From positions 35,839,981 to 35,903,980 of the forward strand of contig NC_088098.1 in assembly GCF_036370855.1 (NCBI RefSeq): a DNA stretch of 64,000 nt, written 5' to 3'. Position numbers and translations under genes: made by a program. This document shows, one piece after another, positions 53,730 to 64,000 of this stretch. The stretch is from Dromaius novaehollandiae (taxonomy: Eukaryota; Chordata; Aves; Casuariiformes; Dromaiidae). Below the pieces are notes generated by a model. That model had not been told where the DNA came from. It was given only the letters and a program-made list of their open reading frames with translations, and ran no database searches. Each line of letters begins with the position of its first letter. Within the stretch, counting starts at the first letter, position 1.

Positions 53730-56700
53730 AAGGATGTTGAGTGGAAAGCAGCAAATGGAGCTTCATAGACTGGTACAGCAAATAAGAGAGTAAGAAACTA
53801 TTTTTGTATACTTATTGGAATATTAATATTTTGGGTGTCTTTACATTTGATGTGGAAGGTGGTGCTGAAATCAATATTGCACTGGAATTGATAGAGTTTA
53901 GCCTAATACTCAGTCAATTTGAAGATTTTAAATCCTTCTCAATAGAAATAACCCATTTTCTAACAGTCTGCCTTTCCAAGTGTTTTATGTTGCAAACAGG
54001 TTAATAACGTTTGAATTACTGGTTTAAGCACACATTGAAAATGAATTTAGTGGTTATGAGGGGAGATATATTTTTGAAGAGTCTGTTGATGGTGATTCCT
54101 CCTCTTAAGAAGATAGAAGACCTTCTAGATTCCAGTATCTGTTGCCTGCTGAAGACAACTGGGCAAAAATTAGAACTCCGAATAAGTCAGTAAAATAAAT
54201 GAATAGAATCTTGTCTCCCTCATTCCCAAGACTTAAATTCCTCCCAGTAGTCAAATTATGGGGAAAGTCTTTTAGATACTTACCAGTAAATGAGGGAAGA
54301 TGTGGTAGAAAATCATTTAAGGATTTGGAAATAGAATAGGAAACAGTGTCTTTTATAACTTGCATTGTAAACTTCACTGCTGTATGAATGTGTTCTGAGA
54401 AGTCATGGACTTAAATTCAGTCTTACAGTTACCTCTTAAACATCCCAAGAAATAGGCTCTGAAAAGATTTTGTGAGATTCGGTGGGTGGTCTGTGCTGTG
54501 CTGTTGATTATTTTAGCAGTGTGCATAAGACATGAAACAGGCAAGGAAAATGAAGGATTGTCTATATAATAAGTTGTGCAAATTAGGCAATATTGGGGGA
54601 GATTTGTATTTTTTCTGCAGTGGTTTTTGACTTCAGCAGTATGTCATACAGCTTGAGCACTACATTCACTTGAATAAATATTAAAAAAATCCACCTCTAG
54701 TTGCAAAAACAAATTGTGTAGTTCTATTTCAGGTAGATTTTTTGTTGTTGTTGTTAGGTTAAGTAGTCTTTCTTACTTCTTTGTATCACAAGAATTTTGA
54801 AAATCTGTTGCCAGGTGTTTGACTAATTTAAATATTCAAAGACCGTAATATGAAAATTTGTCACAATTTGATCTGACACTTACAGCTTTTAACTCTTTTC
54901 TCCTTACTATACTGGCCAAAAGCTTTGTGAAACTTATCTGTTCCTTTATTAAGAAGTTTACTAAGTTCTGTGGTGAATTCATAGAAGGTAATGTGAGGAT
55001 GTATTTGTATGCTAAAATATCTTCAGGATATGGTTAGATTAATTTGAATTGCTTTTTAGATGGATAGTTTCTGCACCCATGAGTTGTATTTCTTTTTTCC
55101 TTTGGAAAACTAAATTTAGGAAAAGAATTGCACATTTTAGCAGCTTTTTAATTTTAGAGGTAGTCACTACTAGTCTGTCCAACAGGGAGAATGGCAGATT
55201 AGTAGCTTTTGAGTCAAGAGAGTTCCATGTATGGAGATATAACCCAAATGCAGAAGTTGTATGGTTTTTACCATCCTGCAAGCCTAGGTTAAATAGCTTC
55301 CTTAACTTAAAATACTAGTATAGAACCATCAATACCTGTGTACTAGTACAAAGACTTACTGTTATAACTGCTCTAGTGTCAGAACTGATACAGTTTTTCT
55401 AGTATAAAGTATCTATAAATCAGGAGCAAAAACACCCTGAATACAAGGAAGTACCTAGGCAAATGACAAATAAAAGGAACTAAAAGTTGTACAATACAAA
55501 CTTGTTAAACACTTGATTATTATTTGCCTGCAAAGAAATTCTGTGATAGGTAAAGACTGAGTTACCTGGGTCATGTGTGTGTGTTGTGTTGTTTTGTTTT
55601 GTTTTGTTTTTCCTCCATTCTTGAAGTTATAACTTAAAAGCTTTGGTCGACAATAACCTTTCATGCTGGGTTTTGATAATCCTTTAGTCTGATACAGGAA
55701 AAATCCTTTGTGCTATCACTGGTATGCATGCTTTGTATGTGTTGGTCAAAAATGTTGCAGATAGCCTCACCGAGTTGAAATTGTGATGAAGTATTTACTA
55801 AAGCTTAAATAGGTTACAGCACTTCTGTGAAACTGTTCTGTTGCAGCAGGACAGGTCTTTACATTTTCAGGCAGTGACACTTCTAACAGATGGTTACCTG
55901 CCTTAATTCACAGCTGCTTCCTGTTATTTTTTTCTTATGTTACTTGATAAAGTATAGTGAAGCTTCAAAGGCCCGTCCACTGCACCTGCAGATCAGAACC
56001 AAACAGTGGTCGTATCTTGCCTGGAGTCTCTAGCTGAGAGAGAACTGAGAAGTTGTATGCTCAGGAAGAGCATTGATAAAATGGGGAGTGTGCTAAGGAA
56101 GCTTTATCCATTACGCTGCCTTAAGCTTTTTCAGTTTCATACCTTCTCTATGGTCACTGTAACTGCTATGTAACTACAGTCATGGGAGAGCAGCTATTCT
56201 TAGTTTTTATTGGAACAAATTTTAACATCCCTGTTGTCCTCTGACAGCCCCTTAAGTTATCTTTGTAATTGGGGGGGGGGGGGGAACTCTCGCAAAAAAG
56301 CATGTATGGTCAGCATAGTGACCCTTGTTATTCACAGTTACTTAGCTTTGGAATTTCCTTCTAATAACATTTCATCTCCCCCTAAAGCCTTTTGCCTTGG
56401 CATAAGGTAAAAGGAGAGCATACAGCACAACGGATTTTTCCCTTTTGTGATCTAAAAGTTTACTTCCCTAGCATTTCTTCTTCTGTGGGGAACAGCCATG
56501 GAAATACCCTCTACTCTGTACAATACTAAGGAAATGGGGAATTTAGGGTTCTGCATCCTTGGATAAACTAGTGTGGCAGACTGACTCTTTGTTCTGAATT
56601 GTATTTTTTTGCCTTAACAATTTTTAACACTTTCTAGTAAGTGTCAGATGGCTTTTTTCAAAACTTGCTTTACAAATGAGGAAGCGATGAGTAGCGACAT

Positions 56701-59072
56701 CTAGCCCCGTTCCTGTCATTCCTGTGAAGAAGCTGGCAGGTGAGCGACAGCTCCTCTAGGTGCGCCGGCAGGGGCATGTGCGCGTGCAGCAGTCTGCGGG
56801 AAGTGCTGAGGGCCGGGACTGACTCGGCGCAGGTGTTCAGGCACTTACTTGTAACAGACTGGCCTTTCTGAATCTGTCTCTGTTAAGTCACTTTGACCTG
56901 TGCTTGGACCTCTGTAAATGTAGACAGAAGAAATGCCAAAAGCAGTAATGGCAGCGAGCCTTATATTTATCACACTGTTTTTTGGACAGATAAACAATTA
57001 TTTGTCCTTGAGTAGTAGTCAAAATTGGCACAGAAGTTCACACTTGTACTTAGAGAGCTCTCGGATTGTTATTTAATACCATAGACGTTTTAATCTTTAA
57101 TTTATTGCAGTTTGTACATACTCCTGTGCATACAGTTAGTGTTTTGAGCTTTAATTTATTGAATTAGTCTATTGGTACGTGTATAGACAAAAATGTGTGT
57201 ACACTGTAAATCACAGTTACAAGAAGAATATTTAATAGTAGCATTAAAAATAAAAAGGCAGGTATATTGCAAACGAAGAGGCACATAAGAAGATTTATGG
57301 CTTTGTTTTCTTTTTTCCCTTCTGTTAATACAACTAGTGAGTTATAACCATACAAGATGTACTAAATGACAATAGAGATGGATGCTGATACAACATTAAT
57401 GTAGTGAAAATATTTTGGTGCTGTTTTCCTTTGGAATGCTTTTGCATCTCTGAGTACAACCAAGAAGCTAAATTACTACTTCACTGCCCTAATAACATTA
57501 GGAGTCCTTATCTGGAAGATGTGGTGATAAGAGGAGAGGATTCAAGTTTGACTTATATTGGGTGATAATTTCTTTTGCCCTTGACTATGTGAGCAAGAAG
57601 GTTAAAGGAATGGTCAGACGTTAACAAAATTTGAAAGTATACAATTATTTTTGGTAATTGTCTTAGCTTTCCTGGTTCAGGAGTTGAATTTCAATACTAA
57701 AAGAAATTACATTGTGAAAAAGTCATATTTAATGAACAAGTGGTTTTATTGTACTTTATAAAAGAGAGTAACTAATTTTTGGTAGTATTTGTATATGAAT
57801 TTTGTCTGCCTGAAGTGCATGAAGGAGTAGGCTAAAAGTGCAGAGTACTCAAGACAGAAGCCAAAATTACTTTGTTCTAGTACGTCTAACGTTTCTCAGA
57901 AAGGCTAGAAATGTTGAATACTGAAATATTTGAGAATCTTTAATAGCGAATCTTCACTTCAGATTTTCCAGTTTATAGTCTGCTGCTTTTATCCTTTAAA
58001 AATGTCACACAGCTGATATGTTAAGTAGCTGGGTCACTGATTCTATTTAATATTCACTGCAAGGATTACATTTTTGTTGAACAGCACCTGTGGAATACTG
58101 CGTATTAGTATCATTAACTAGCACACTGGAGCAAGTATGTGCCATGTTATTCCACAAATGGTTATAGCCGCCACTTTAGTTAGCAGGTTGATATAGAAAG
58201 AATAAAAGTTTACATAGTTGTTGATGAAAGGTGTTGCATTTATTTCTGACCATTCTTTTGTTCCATTTTCTCACTCAGTTCCATTTTTTGTAAACTTGTT
58301 TAAATGTCACTGTCTCTTAAACTTCTGTGTGTTTGGTTATGAGGCCAAACACAAAAGACTCAGATTTTTCCTCTTTAAGTCTAATACGAAGGAAAACCAA
58401 TTCTCATTCTTACAGAAAGCATCAACAAGAATAATTGTTTGTTTCAGGAAACCCTGTTACTGCAGGAAGGACTAGAAAATTACTAGAAGCACAGTGAAAC
58501 TGAATAAACTGAAATGAATAAATAGCAGCTGTATACAGATGAAAAACTGTTTTCTTCCCTCCCTTAATCTAAAGTTGCTAAAAGAAAGAAGTTGAATTTT
58601 TAACTTTAACTGGTTTAAAATGCTAAGTAATTTACTCAGTGTTTATTTGCCTACATATATGGTTGGGCAGCAGTTATCCCATGAAGATAGATGTTTTGTT
58701 GCGTAACACTTCACTCAGCCTAAAAAGGATATTTGCTTTTGTGGTACTTTCCTGTGCAATGTGCAAAAATGACTCTGAGAGGCACGATTCATATCTGGCT
58801 TAAGTTTATTTGCTGCTCTCACTTGATTATTCACAATACAGGCAGGTAGATGCAGACTGTGTGTGTGTGTGGGGGGGGGGTGTCACACATTGCGTAGCAT
58901 GGTTGTACTCTTAAATACACGTTGCACTTTGAAGCTCCAACAGGCCCATGTGTCACTGAGAACAGCTTTCACTGCTGGCAGGCATCTCTCTGGTCCCAGG
59001 AGGGGGTTAACTACTGTCAGGCAGGGAAGGTTCCCAGTCATGCGTAACATCTGAGGCTTGCTTTTCTTTTTC

Positions 59073-59112
<40 letters not shown>

Positions 59113-59795
59113 AGTCACTTCGTAGTTTAAAGGTTGTGCAAAGTGTAAATAAAAAAAACAAAATAAAAACTAAGTATCTTAACAAGGGTAAGAACTTACT
59201 GAAAATGAAAAATTGCTGCTTTTAGCTGATGCATGCTTTTTTTATACAAACTTCAAGCAAATGTATCTTTGAAGTATATATTATACATGTAAAATTTGTT
59301 GGTTAAAATGTGTTATTGCCCTTTTTTGTAAATGTTGCTTTAAATTAAAGAGCATGGCTTTAAAGGAGAGTTCTTATTTTCACACTGAATTAATGGACAT
59401 CAGCATGATGATTACATAAATCCTGAAATATCAAATAGTTTCTCCAAAAGCAGAGTCTTGGATTCTTTTCTGAGTACACATAGTTGAATGATTATTAAAC
59501 ATTGTTTAATAATGAATTTAAATAACTATGCAATTTTGCCACCACTCAGATACACACACACTTTTTTAATGGCTTATCATTTTGCATACCTTCTGCACAG
59601 CCCTTACAGGTGGTGTACATTCAGCAACCATTAAAGTAAATATCCATTCAAGTTGCACAGAATATAGTTCCCTTTAAGAGAAGAACTTTCATGTGTATTG
59701 CATTTATGTCTTTTAGTGTTACGTTTTTCCTTTTCTGAGGAAACTAAACGTTGTGTTTAAAAGCTTTAAATAAAGATTCTTTTATATATACTCCT
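53730..59795 (+). terminator. MDM2: MDM2 3' UTR with proximal and distal poly(A) signals
   Basis: About 6 kb of AT-rich sequence with no coding potential; mammalian MDM2 also has a multi-kilobase 3' UTR. AATAAA hexamers at 54673-54678 (proximal), 58201-58206 and 59769-59774 (distal, followed by a T-rich stretch) are the candidate ends. A CpG-rich island of ~150 bp (56690-56840) stands out. Simple sequence: G/T tract 55573-55611, G14 56271-56284, GT then G run 58859-58880, C/T tract 59061-59111. Confidence 0.65.
59061..59111 (+). repeat. Pyrimidine tract (CTTTT units then a long T run)
   Basis: CTTTT-type units pass into an unbroken run of about 30 T ending at 59111, in the distal MDM2 3' UTR. 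A-rich if read antisense; no retroposon body recognised beside it. Confidence 0.85.
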
Positions 59796-60176
59796 TGTTT
59801 TTATTTCTTTAAGGCAATGATTTCATTTTTGGAATTTCTGCTGCTTTACTTTCATGCAGATTTTTAATTCTGTGACCTAACATCCAAGCTCTTCCTAACT
59901 TCACTCAGCTACGACTCCACTGTCTTCTCAGAGATTTCATGCTTTTGGGGGATTTTAAACTGAAGGCAGCTGTAGAACCTTTTTGCTTTAAGTGACAGAC
60001 TCAGAACCAAGTTTATTCCTCTGACTTGTGGACTATCCATGGCACTTCACAAAAGAGAACAAAAAATAGAGTTCAAATAGATAAAATGCTATGATGAAGA
60101 CATCAGTCAAAAAACAGTGTCTTGTTGCACACGCAGGCCTCATTCTGAACCTACACTTCTGTTTCACTTTCTGAAC
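59796..60176. other. Convergent MDM2-CPM intergenic gap
   Basis: About 380 bp between the distal MDM2 poly(A) signal and the most distal CPM poly(A) candidate. AT-rich; nothing recognisable in it. Confidence 0.5.
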
Positions 60177-61538
60177 TTTATTTTATCTACAATTTCATGT
60201 GCTGCACAGGATCTAGCAAACCAGCAGAAGTGTGGCTAACGCCCAGTATCCATAGCCCAGTTTCTACCTTTTCATGTGAGACGGGTGCCTTTTCAGTAAA
60301 GGTACTGTCAAAAGGGCTCTGTTTGCATCCAACAACTGCTAAGGGCTTTTCTGGATTTTTTTTGATTTGCTGTCTACAGATGTTGCCCAAGATCACCTTT
60401 TAAATTGTTTAAGAAAATTACCACCAGATAAAGTTTTAAAATGAACACACAGGACCATACTAACCAGCTGTTACTGCTTTTGTTTTTTTTTGTTTTTTTT
60501 TTTTTTTGAGGCTATTGACCATTTTCAAAAAGTGTCCTAAAAAATGACTTGTCAATGGATGAGCCAAAAGGCACCTTCTGCTAATTCTACATGCAGCACG
60601 TTACAACTCCTGGAACACTGTTCATGCAGTTGTTTCTGAATCCAGCCCTTGTAAAAGGCTGGGGTATGTTCCTTGCTGAAGCATGCCTGTCTTCTTTCAT
60701 CATTTGTTACATATAGTCCAAACAAACAATACACTAACAGGGCTGTGAAATACACAGAAAAGCAAAGAATCCAAAGAAGTTGCTTAAATGATTAATCAGA
60801 TTGAGAAATTCCAATTACAGTTCTTCTCCATGCTAGATTAAGTAAATAATGGCCTAGATCAAATTTGAAGCTGTACATGACTGTTTCCCAAGTATTTTGA
60901 ATAGTTGTGTCTGAGGAACAAAGCTTTCGGAGAGACATCTGCTGCTTTGCCTGGTAGCTTGGACTGTCATTAACCTTCCAGCAGCAGCGCCCTTTGGAAC
61001 ATGCTTTATTTCCATCTTGTTTTACAACTGTTACTGATCTTTGTACCTTATTTCAGCCCTGTCAGTCTCAGCTGCATAGATAAGAATGAGCATACTTACT
61101 CATAAATGTCCTTCGCCATTTACAGCAGGGGCTTTATTATGAGAAATCAGGATTAAGCTAATTGTTTACAGTGGTGTAGACACAATGAGGAAACTGAGTT
61201 TGTATGAAACATTTGCAGTACAATCCTGTACTTTTTTTGAATTCAAATTTTTCAAAATTAATCTGTATTTTCCACACTGAAATTCTACAATGTCTAACTC
61301 CATAGGCTGTACAATAATGCTTTAGATTAAAATACTTATGTAGAAAAATGAATCTATTATAATTAAAACATCTGATTGTCTAGCCAGTATTTTATAAAAT
61401 ACAATAAGCATGACTTTAAATCTGAGAATTTCATTTATAAAACATACATTCTTTTGCATATACAAGTCTTTCTTTGTTTTAAAAGCCACATTTGTGCAGG
61501 AAGACATGGATTTTTGCCTTGCCATGTCATTCTTGCCT
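60177..61538 (-). terminator. CPM: CPM 3' UTR with candidate poly(A) signals
   Basis: Read on the minus strand. AATAAA at 60182-60177 is the most distal candidate and would give a 3' UTR of about 1.4 kb; another AATAAA (61543-61538) overlaps the stop codon itself. A T/G run (60478-60507 on +) is simple sequence. Confidence 0.45.
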
Positions 61539-61772
61539 TTATTTAAGAATTACAAGCATAACAGTCATTAAAACAAAGATATTTAAAGTTGGTTTTCCTG
61601 CCGCTGAAGCGCGTTCAAGCTCTTGGTAGAGGGGAATTTTAGGACATGAAGACGCTCTTGTTTTGATAGAGACTTCTGAGAAACAGAAGTCACATTTCAA
61701 AGCACTGAAGTTATCACTATTACTGGATACTTCCACTGTCTTCAGCATCGATTTAAATCCTGGTACAGTAGC
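61539..61772 (-). CDS. CPM: CPM terminal coding exon with GPI-attachment signal
   Basis: 78 codons with stop after tttgttcctag. Starts [20 protein letters not shown]; ends with a hydrophobic tail and a single Lys (MLVILK) after the ASAAGKPT omega-site region. An N-glycosylation sequon NFS is present, as in human. Confidence 0.94.
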   Translation of the reverse strand, partial: ATVPGFKSMLKTVEVSSNSDNFSALKCDFCFSEVSIKTRASSCPKIPLYQELERASAAGKPTLNIFVLMTVMLVILK

Positions 61773-63303
61773 CTAGGAACAAACATGAAAGATTTCTCAC
61801 TTACTTGGTTTTAAATGTTAATTTCAGCTGTGTAACAACTATTGTCTAATGTGCTTCTTTAAACATGTTTGACCTATTAAAAAAGTGTTCTTAACATAAG
61901 AAGCTACAGAATGAGAAAACAGTAAAGTTTCTCACATACAGCAACTAGACTAAACCAAAGTAAACTGAGATGGAAATGATAACAGAATGTATCTTTTGGT
62001 GCTTTTTCACAGTAGACAAGGGTTTTAGCTAACTTTGCTTTATTTGGGTCATTGATTTAAAATGAACGAACCGATTAAATTGCTTAGCAAGAAGAACCAG
62101 AAAACCTGAAAGATGCAACCTGTTGGGTAACTAACCTTGTTAGGCAGCAGCAAAGCGATGCATGAGGTCTGCTTTGTGTGAACAGAAACGAGAATGTGCA
62201 GTCATAACAAGCAAGCAGCTAGCAGCAAAAACAAGTACTGGGTACCACGCAGGGATGTCTACTGAGTAAAATAATTTCTCGGTCATGACTTTTTCTTGCC
62301 TTTTTTAATGTGTCAACATTAAGTGGAATTGCTTGCCTCCACGGACAAAACTAAAGGCAGTGCTGGCTTACAAGGTCCTTTTGCTAGCTCCAGCAGGGCG
62401 GGAGGGGGGTGAGCACGTGAAGGTGGTGGTCACTTGATGCTCAAGTCCAAAGAGGAATTTACCAGATGATTGGCATTTTACAGCAGAAGAGTCCCTTCCC
62501 TGAGAGGCAACAGAGGAGTCTTCTTTCAGTGCAGCAGCAATTTTTGGCACAAGGGACCACAGAGCACTGTGTGCTGTACAGGAGAGGGAATCCTGCAATT
62601 AAGGGTAAGCATAAACCCTTGGCTGGCACCAGGCAGAGGCCACACAAATAGCTGGATCGGTTTCCCCGGCACAGGCTATTGGCAGCGTGCACAAAGAGGC
62701 CATTTCCACCCAAGGGAACAGCCGTCACTGATGGCCTTGTCAGTCTGCTGCCTGGGGTGGCAAGGATCCCAGCCTCCACCTCGTCACCATCGAGGGGCTC
62801 TGTGGTTTGCCTCAAACACCTCAAGCTAGTGTCACCATGGTCCAGACGCACAGCTGGCTCCACCATCTAGCTCAGACAAGTGCTTATTTCTGGGCATCTG
62901 GGGGACCAGAGATCTCACTGTATCAAAAAATGTCCTTACGACTGGTTAAGGTTTTAAGCGGGGGGGGGGGGGTGGGGGGGGGGTGGGGTGGGGTTGGTTG
63001 GGTTTTGTTTGTTTTTTTAATCTGCTAAAAAGCCTTTCAGGTCCTGTATTTGACTTGAGCAAGTTCAGCTCATTCATCTGTAGGGATTCAGTCCCACTGT
63101 GTTTAAGAGCTCAATGCAATTAGAAACTGTAACTTAGCAAATCAGCACACTTACTTTGATCACGTATATCCCAGGCAAAAGGAGAAGAAAGTACTCTCCA
63201 TATTGATTTGTTCTGTAAGGGCAGATATGAGACCTTCCTTCAGCTTCCACGATTGCATTTGGAATAGGAGTCCCGTCCTTATCAGTAACTTGACCTTTGA
63301 CGC
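61539..63303 (-). CDS. CPM: Carboxypeptidase M (last two coding exons; 5' part beyond window)
   Basis: GPI-anchored M14-family zinc carboxypeptidase that removes C-terminal Arg/Lys from peptides such as kinins at the cell surface. Two minus-strand exons are visible: 63303-63155 and 61772-61539 (TAA 61541-61539). Exon 1 encodes the start of the transthyretin-like domain ([20 protein letters not shown], then [25 protein letters not shown] in family alignment). Exon 2 continues [41 protein letters not shown] and a hydrophobic C-terminus ([15 protein letters not shown]) typical of a GPI signal; SAAGK aligns with the human omega-site region. The catalytic domain lies upstream, past base 64000. The gene is convergent with MDM2, as in human. 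Confidence 0.95.
61773..63154 (-). other. CPM: CPM last intron
   Basis: 1.38 kb. A GC-richer part (62370-62880) has overlapping ORFs on both strands resembling nothing I know. A G-rich run with GGGGT/GGTT units lies at 62960-63002 on +. Confidence 0.7.
62960..63002 (+). repeat. Long G-run/GGGGT repeat (G4-prone)
   Basis: G13, T, G10, T, G4, T, G4 and then GGTTGG units: a near-continuous G tract on the + strand (C tract in CPM transcripts). Confidence 0.9.
63155..63303 (-). CDS. CPM: CPM penultimate coding exon
   Basis: 149 bp; acceptor ttttgcacag, donor gtaagt. The first two bases complete Gly, then [20 protein letters not shown] to LLPGIYVIK. Ends at a codon boundary. Confidence 0.95.
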
Positions 63304-64000
63304 CTGTGCAAAAGGGAGAGGAGAGCAAGATCGCAGTGTGTAATTATGGTCAGCCTCCTAGTCTGGAAGAGCCAGACTAAATGTTGCTGGATGCACACAA
63401 AGCCTGTTTACTTCATTTCTTGCACATCTAAGTAGTCACGTAAGTCACATATCTTACTGAAAGGAATTAAAATAGAAAATCCTTTTTTTTTATTCTTAAT
63501 AGTTTACCACCATGTTAATTTAGAAAATAGCATTCTAATCTCTGTTTTTACATCTCATTTGCTGAAATCATCACATATACTTACATTATTGCATGAGTCT
63601 CTACTAGACAGCTTAATACCTCAAAATCCTCCATGGCTTTTTTTTTTTTTTTTTTTCTTTTAAATAACTCAGCCTCTTATCTAGTAATTCCAAATGGCAG
63701 AACAACAACAGTGTCTGCTTTTGGAGTAGTTTCCCCAAATTTCTCACACACAGCCTTAAAGGCATGACTGGCATTAAGCAAAGATAAAACAGCAGTCAGG
63801 CATTCAGGGCAACAAAAAGGAAGATAAGCAACAGATTTATGCAAACCCTTCAACTCTGTTCATTATAAAATACCACAGCTTCACTAAGTAGAAGTTCTTT
63901 CCTCCAAGTGTACAGTCAAAAGCATACCTAGAAAGGCCTTAAAGCAAACCAACTAAAAACTAGCAAAGACCCAGAAAACATTCTGCACATGCGTATGCAC
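63304..64000 (-). other. CPM: CPM intron upstream of the penultimate exon
   Basis: AT-rich sequence with a T19 run (63638-63656); no further CPM exon is recognisable before the window ends. Confidence 0.65.

Noticed and set aside
62459-62870. 135-codon minus-strand ORF and overlapping plus-strand ORFs in the CPM last intron
   Set aside because: Open on both strands in a locally GC-richer stretch, with no homology I can name; lies within an intron of a well-supported gene.

Overview
This window is an ordinary stretch of vertebrate nuclear genome, most likely from a bird. It holds spliced genes with GT-AG introns, two CpG-island promoters and long AT-rich introns, and I recognise no interspersed repeats. 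The bird call is an inference from compact introns, the absence of visible SINE/LINE copies, very GC-rich promoters with an 84-bp G-rich mini-intron, and protein sequences that match tetrapod families but differ from mammals at many positions. Gene order is NUP107 > SLC35E3 > MDM2 > < CPM, the same as in human 12q15. Most long open frames here are chance or CpG-island shadows, so the real genes were rebuilt exon by exon from splice signals, intron phase and protein similarity.

Layout. (1) 1-13318, + strand: the 3' part of NUP107, 15 coding exons encoding the last ~532 residues of a Y-complex nucleoporin, with a short 3' UTR. (2) About 13.6-20.65 kb, + strand: complete SLC35E3, five coding exons and 309 aa, a triose-phosphate-transporter-like carrier driven by a CpG island carrying an NRF1 palindrome and a G4-prone 7-bp tandem repeat; its 3' UTR follows. 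(3) About 20.7-40.05 kb: a gene-poor interval with a perfect 169-bp tandem duplication, some simple repeats and a few exon-like segments, none of them proven. (4) About 40.06-59.8 kb, + strand: complete MDM2, 10 coding exons and 484 aa, the E3 ubiquitin ligase for p53. Upstream are a YY1-bearing CpG island (P1-like) and a P2-like promoter with two p53 response elements and a TATA box; the 3' UTR is about 6 kb. (5) About 60.2 kb to the end, - strand: the last two coding exons of CPM (GPI-anchored carboxypeptidase M), converging tail to tail on MDM2.

How the genes relate. Apart from conserved synteny there is no operon-like or system-like logic. The clearest regulatory circuit readable from DNA is the p53-MDM2 feedback loop: the protein that binds and ubiquitinates p53 is encoded behind two adjacent p53-type elements just upstream of a TATA box. 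I found no CRISPR array, prokaryotic system, tRNA, rRNA or recognisable transposon, and no convincing wholly new system. The best leads are a phase-compatible candidate alternative last exon for SLC35E3 (21418-21586), the exact 169-bp duplication, and a structured patch in an MDM2 intron (47501-47641).
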